Assembly (NCBI GenBank): GCA_964019055.1
Contig: OZ025215.1
Span: forward strand, 1,657,001 to 1,721,000
DNA length: 64,000 nt
Direction of reading: 5' to 3'
From: Anthopleura xanthogrammica
Lineage: Eukaryota > Cnidaria > Anthozoa > Actiniaria > Actiniidae
Positions 52,371 through 64,000 of the stretch are shown here, in pieces. The first letter of the stretch is position 1; the number at the start of each line of letters is the position of its first letter. Under the pieces are notes generated by a model. The model had not been told where the DNA came from. It ran no database searches and was given only the letters and a program-made list of their open reading frames with translations. The translations under genes and the position numbers were made by a program.

Positions 52371-53911
52371 TAAAGGATTATTAACCGAGCGCGAGGTCTG
52401 TACGGGAAAATATCAGACCGAGGTCTTGACAGTACGGACCGAGCGCAGCGAGGTCCGTACAAAAAAGACCGAGGTCTGATATTTTCTCGTAAAGACCGAG
52501 CAAGCGAGGTTAATAAATCGTTTATTATATGGCTGTTTTTTTTAGCTGCGTCGATAAAAAACACGCGAACTTCCGGTATCGCGCGAATATCGATTGGCCA
52601 GGTATCGATCGTTTCCAACTAGCAAAACACATAAAGTCAAACTGCCAAATCTTGCGTTTATTACATCAGGAAACTGCTATTTTTTTACACAAAGAACTTT
52701 AAAGACCCTTCAGACCGATGTCACAGAAGTTCAAGCACTGATTTTAAATGTTTTTAAGTTTTTTTTTTTAAAACAATCGAAGTGGAACAAACTAAACAAG
52801 AACTTGTTTAACAGATGGTCTATAGGTCGATAGCTGGTAAGCTTTCAATCTCTGTGTTTTTTCCAAGGCTGTTTAAATATTTATGGAGTATGTTCATGTC
52901 CGACTTGGTTTTTCTAATCGTATTTTTAGCTTTCTGGTTTGTAACGGAGTTTTCAATCTGTTCTTGACTGTTAGGAGCTGTGCCGTTTTCATATTGTTGG
53001 TTTTCAATAATGTAGTCAAAGATGGATCAAGAAGTATTTTTTTCTTATTTTTGCAATGCGAAAAATACGTTTAATCGAAGTCATGTCTGTCTTAAAGTGA
53101 ACAAAAACAATTTTTCGACTTTAGCGACTTGCTAAAGAAGATTTAGCGAGGGAAAGCGAGGGAAGATTCTTAATCTTACGATGAAGTTTCGTGACTGAAA
53201 CTTCAGTGAGAGAAAAAGTGGCCTGTAGACTAGAAAAACCTGATTATACTGCAAGAATGATATTTCAGTTCTGTAGAAAACACTTCATAGAAGGTAAATT
53301 CATTAATTTTAACTAATATTTCGTAAAAAAATCGTCAAGAAATGTGTAAACTAGCTGGAGAAACTCTCAGACAAGCCAAGGACGTTGGTTCGGCAAACAT
53401 TGTCAGAAAAACTTGGATAGTTTGTCGTTTTTACTGCATTCTAGATTTTTATCATCTTTTTCTTCTTTTTCATCTTTTAATTGTGAACCAAAAAACCGAT
53501 ATTTGAAGCTTTGATTTTTTGTTTTTGATCCCATTTCAAGAAAAAAAGGCTAAGACTTAGTAAAAAGACTTGGTTCTTTGAAAAAAATATATTTGACGAC
53601 CAGCGAACCTCACGCGAAGTCAAAACAAGATTTTCATGTCCACTTCGAGCTCGTCAGGGTAGTAAAATTTGCTCGGAGAATGGTCCTCTTCGTAGCTCAT
53701 AATTTCTTTGTTCGCTTTGTGTTTTATTTTGCTTATAAATTTCTTGTTTAACGAGAAAAAATGTCAAATTTCGCGACGTGAAAATTGTAAACAAACTCGC
53801 AAATTTGATATACAATCCGGACCAATTGTCATGATAACGGTCTGAGATGGGAAAATCTCAGACCGGAAATCAGCCAATCAGAGCGCGCGTACTATCGTAG
53901 CCATATAATAA
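52371..53911. mobile_element. Second copy of the Crypton-derived element, without recombinase
   Basis: The left 260 bases ('taaaggattattaaccgagc', the long palindrome, 'tttattatatggct') match 14973-15240 almost exactly. The right part (53666-53911) matches 15241-15360 joined to 16787-16917, ending 'agccatataataaaa'. The middle (about 52640-53660) is unrelated to the first copy and has no recombinase. The two copies therefore share ends but carry different cargo. Confidence 0.75.
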
Positions 53912-54808
53912 AACAAGAAGATAATCTCAGAAATATCAGTCTATACCTTCAAAACCGTGAAATAATTACATATGTTTTGCAAAAATGATTAATCCGTATT
54001 TGTTATTTTTTATTTTCATATGACAACCTTTTTGAATTTAAGTGTATGTTAGCAAAGCCTATTTCCGTTGGTACTAGTGCAGGGGCAGATTGTAACCATG
54101 AAAACGAGGCTGTCGGAATCATGTGGGGAGGGGTAAAAGTATCGATGCTTTCCCTGATGTTTTCACCTATATCTATAATAAATACCCCATTTTAAAAATA
54201 TATTCGTAGCTGATATGCTTCAAGGATCAAGTTTTTAAGATTTGGAATCTCAAATATGGTCAATAAGAACCGAAACAGAGGTAATACTGCCAATTCTACT
54301 TTGCCCTCCCCACCCCATTAACTTTTTCTTATGTCTTGTCAATTCCTGGAACCCGTCTGATGCGTTGCATTTAGTTTCAGTGGCCACCATAACGGCCTTT
54401 TTTTTTTTTATTGTTTAACCTTATTTCAAGATTTACACATATAAATTCCATTTTTGACAACCAGTTGCTTGGGTTTTTTGAAACTGTGGTTTAGTAAAAT
54501 GGATTATTTCACACAAACAAGTTACTTCCTTGTCTTCGGGTTCGAATTCGTGTTCTTCTGATTCATTGGACAAGTCTTCTTCACAGTGGCTTTATCCAAT
54601 ATGGATTCATACAATGGTAAGCCTAGGTTCTTTTTTTCTGAAAATATAAATTCTAAACAACCGTCAGTCAAATCTTTAATAAAACTTTTCACTTCACATA
54701 ACACGACAAGTAAGTTATTAACTTTTTTTATGCTTTTCATCATTCAGACACAAGAATTCATTGGTTGCACAGTTTGCAGATTAATTTTACCAAGGATTAG
54801 ACGCAAGA

Positions 54809-54820
54809 ATGGCTTCAAAT
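54809..54820 (+). CDS. Candidate first coding exon of gene 3 (ATG GCT TCA AAT)
   Basis: 'gacgcaagaatggcttcaaat|gtaagtcatt' gives MASN followed by a strong phase-0 donor, like MAEAATV|gtaagt in genes 1 and 2. Joined to 57468 it keeps the frame. The inferred intron is 2.65 kb. Another ATG with a donor at about 54602 ('atggattcatacaatg|gtaagc') is out of phase. Uncertain. Confidence 0.4.
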
Positions 54821-55774
54821 GTAAGTCATTTACATTATAACCGAATGCTCTATATATTTGTTTGTTTATATTTTGCAGAATTCTGATCAATATTCAAAAA
54901 ATCACATTAGTGATCATTTTAATGTAAATGGTATGATCTCGATGCTCGTGCATCATATAATCAGTCGAATTCGAATAGTTAAGAATATTCTTTTACTGTA
55001 AATGAAATTAGAAAATATTTTAAGGTATTCGATGCATATAGTTAGACTCGTGTGCAAGTTATACAAAGGACAAATATATGTAAAGGGTTTTAAAGAAAGT
55101 TATTTTTGTCTGGATGTATAAACGTAATATTAATATTGTTCGAATCCCCAACTCGATCAGTGTCCTATATGTCAGTATATACGTAGGGTTGCTTGTTGTA
55201 GGATCTCTCCTCTGCTTCGAGGGTTTTTTTTCGGTTTAGATCTAATTTTCCTCCCACTTTAAAAATCAACTTTATGTTTATCCAATATTGGAGTTCAGTG
55301 GAAGATTAGAGCCACTCTGTGTAAACATTATCAAAATTATTATTAGTTATAATTATCATTGTGATGGTGATTGTGATTGTGATTAAGACTGTAACTTGTG
55401 ATTGTAATTATGATTATGATTATATTAATATTTATCATCATGACATCATTTATAATCATTATCTTTAGTATATAAATTTTAGACTTGATAATTGATAAAA
55501 CAAAGGATTTAAACAACTGCTGCAGTCATTTTATTCTTTTAACAACCAATTTATGTTAAAATAGAAAATTTTCATTTTCTTAAGTAAGGTTTCAGTTTTC
55601 AGCTTTTCAGTTTTAAGGTTTCAGATTTTTAGCCTTCCATTAATCAATAGTATAGTAGTTATAGTTTACCCACTGTTTTATTCAATTAGCTTATTTATTT
55701 TAGCTATTTAATAATCCACTCAGCATTAATCCTTTTACACATAGTTGTATTAAGCCTTCCTTGTTTTATATGTA

Positions 55775-55870
55775 ATATATATACAATATAAGTGGCTGTG
55801 TTGTATCAGATATACAACCACGAGCCAAAGGCGAGTGATTGTATATCTGATACAACACGGCCATGAATAT
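55775..55870. repeat. Palindromic repeat
   Basis: 'gtgttgtatcagatatacaa' (55799) pairs with 'ttgtatatctgatacaacac' (55838) around 'ccacgagccaaaggcgagtga'. A degenerate half, 'gtatcagacatacaacc', recurs at 55990. Probably a small foldback element. Confidence 0.7.
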
Positions 55871-56988
55871 TGTATATTACTTATGAAACGTCTAGGTGTA
55901 TACATTCATATTCTACTAAAATTTTAAAAATAAAATTGAATTTGGCTGAGAAAATTGGAGTTAAAGTTTATGCAAATCAGGACGATTTTGTATCAGACAT
56001 ACAACCTCCTCCACGGAAAGTGATTTCTATTGTGTTTTCCTTATTAATTATTCATGAGTTTTATAAGCTTAACTGATCTTTAGCTTTTAGATTATTGTTA
56101 GAGCGAGAACCATTATTATTTTTAATTAATTATCATATTTTGTAAATATTTATCATGTAGCAATGTCGCCTCGACAATAAATTGTTGTTGTTTTTGTTGT
56201 TGCCTTTATCTTTCCCATCTTAAAAAATATATATTTGATTATATCTTGTGTTAATGATTTCTTTTATCAATGAAACGAAATTGAAATAAATTCAAATGAA
56301 ATGGAAAAGTGCAACACAAAGAATTAAAAATAGATTATAAAAAATACACATTTTAATATTCTTTTGTGTACACTGCAATCTGAGCTAGGGTTTACGTTAT
56401 TTTCCACTGATTATAAGTATGTAAATTAAAGTAAGTTGGATGGAGGAGTGTTTGAATGGATGACTGAATAACTGGTTTAACACTTAAACAAATTAATTAA
56501 ATGAAAAACAAAGTAACAAAATATTAAAAAAATGAGCAAATAAATAAATAGAACTGATGTATCTTTAATTTGTATGTTGTATACTGTTTTTTGGAAAGAA
56601 AACTGGAATTCATAATTTATCCTATTGTGTGATTATTGCTCTGATTGAAATGCATTATTTATGGGAAATATTAAAACACTCATTTATTTTTTGCTTCATA
56701 CAAACAAACAAAGAAACCAGCAAACAAATTGTTTCAATTCCCTTAGCTTTTTTTGGAAAGTTTTTAAGATTGTGAAGTGACAGTTGTTTACTCCAATTAT
56801 AGAGCTTTTTCAGATTTTGAATGACTGAGCAGGTTCTCATTCATTATTGGATCTTTTTTTGGAGTTTTATAGCTCTTCTTAAGTTGATGGCTGATATAAA
56901 CATTTCAATTTCATGTGCATGCAACCATGCCCCGGCAAAAGCCCTGGTTACTGCGCATGCCTTGCCTAATAAAGCCTGCCTAATAAAG

Positions 56989-57029
<41 letters not shown>

Positions 57030-57467
57030 TGCTCTAATCACTCTGTCTTATATTTATTATTCATAAATATTATAATTAAGGAGCATATAATAAGCAAATA
57101 TAAGCAACATAAATTACAGGGTGGCACAGGGGTTACGAGTGATGCATGACTTACCCTGTTTTGGGACAGTAATTCGTGAAATTCAAAAAAATAAAGTCAG
57201 TGATTCGTAAATTTCAGTCCTCCTGTGGTGGCGTGTAATCTGCTTATTTTGAAGACTGTGATTTGTGAAAATTTGTACTACACCCTAAATCCTTGTATCA
57301 AGGTTATTCAATAAATCATTTTGTGATTCGTGAATTCATTAAAAAATAGTCCATGATTCACGATCATTATACCCCCTAGCCTGTGCCACCCTGAAATAAG
57401 GTTAGTATACAATATAATATGTATTCACTTTATAATGTTTCCTTTTTATATTCCTTTTGTTTTGAAG

Positions 57468-63957
<6,490 letters not shown>

Positions 63958-64000
63958 GTAAGAATTACACTCTCGTTAAAGCTCCGGTAACGGCTCCCAT

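Larger units (their letters stand above)
53912..57467. other. Region between gene 2 and gene 3
   Basis: AT-rich, no complete gene. It contains a possible first exon of gene 3 (54809-54820), a SINE-like fragment (about 55140-55260: 'gttcgaatccccaactcg' B-box, 'ggatctctcctctgcttcgaggg'), GATT/GATGGTGATTGTGATT repeats (55365-55430), a palindrome at 55775-55870 and a TTA microsatellite (56993-57030). Confidence 0.5.

Noticed and set aside
53200..53295. Short 'CRKHFIEG' segment inside the second Crypton-like copy, hinting at a THAP zinc finger
   Set aside because: Only one weak motif; the preceding C2 part and basic core are not visible in frame.
57435..57467. ATG upstream of the gene 3 KH exon as a start without an upstream exon
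   Set aside because: It would add a Phe/Pro-rich polypyrimidine-tract translation immediately before a good acceptor; an upstream exon as in genes 1 and 2 is more likely.

Overview
The window is AT-rich, intron-rich animal DNA, most likely from a cnidarian and plausibly a coral or sea anemone. The support is GT-AG introns of 0.1-3 kb, a one-exon rhodopsin-type GPCR, ROCO GTPases with death-fold ends, remains of a restriction-endonuclease LINE, a Penelope-like element and a Crypton recombinase, tRNA-derived SINE pieces, and very many small foldback elements and microsatellites. The species call is an inference. Nothing bacterial (operons, CRISPR, insertion sequences) is present.

Layout. 1-9005 holds no gene I can support; most of it is an old, diverged tandem duplication of about 3.0-3.4 kb (686-4085 and 4378-7410). 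9006-10028 is an intact class A GPCR on the plus strand. 10029-13737 is non-coding, with a long TAC microsatellite. From 13738 to the end of the window lie three tandem plus-strand paralogues of one unusual multi-exon gene. Gene 1 is 19642-35083 (16 coding exons, 1408 codons plus stop). Gene 2 is 39331-51185 (16 coding exons, 1422 codons plus stop). Gene 3 is 57468-63957, with a candidate first exon at 54809, and runs off the window after its P-loop exon. I assembled the exons by hand from splice sites. Phases agree at every junction, both complete models are divisible by three, and exons line up one to one between paralogues.

Each complete gene encodes, in order: a type I KH RNA-binding domain; about 370 residues that I do not recognise but that are conserved in all three genes; a Roc GTPase domain (P-loop, DFAGQ, THAD); a COR domain; a Cys/His-rich exon; a short helical region; and a C-terminal death-like domain. 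ROCO proteins usually carry LRR, ankyrin or WD40 repeats as sensors. A KH domain in that place suggests, as inference, an RNA- or ligand-gated signalling receptor ending in a death-fold effector, organised as an expanding tandem cluster. That is the main candidate here for an undescribed system.

Genes 1 and 2 lie in a recent segmental duplication (about 13738-29430 and 36096-48355) whose similarity stops in intron 12. Upstream of that point the GTPase core is almost identical; downstream, the death-domain exons are strongly diverged. Mobile DNA has filled the introns of all three genes: the LINE and a twin-primed Penelope-like element in gene 1, several inverted-repeat elements in gene 2, and an antisense tRNA-type SINE in gene 3. 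A Crypton-derived element inserted upstream of gene 1 can be delimited almost to the base, because gene 2 keeps the empty site.
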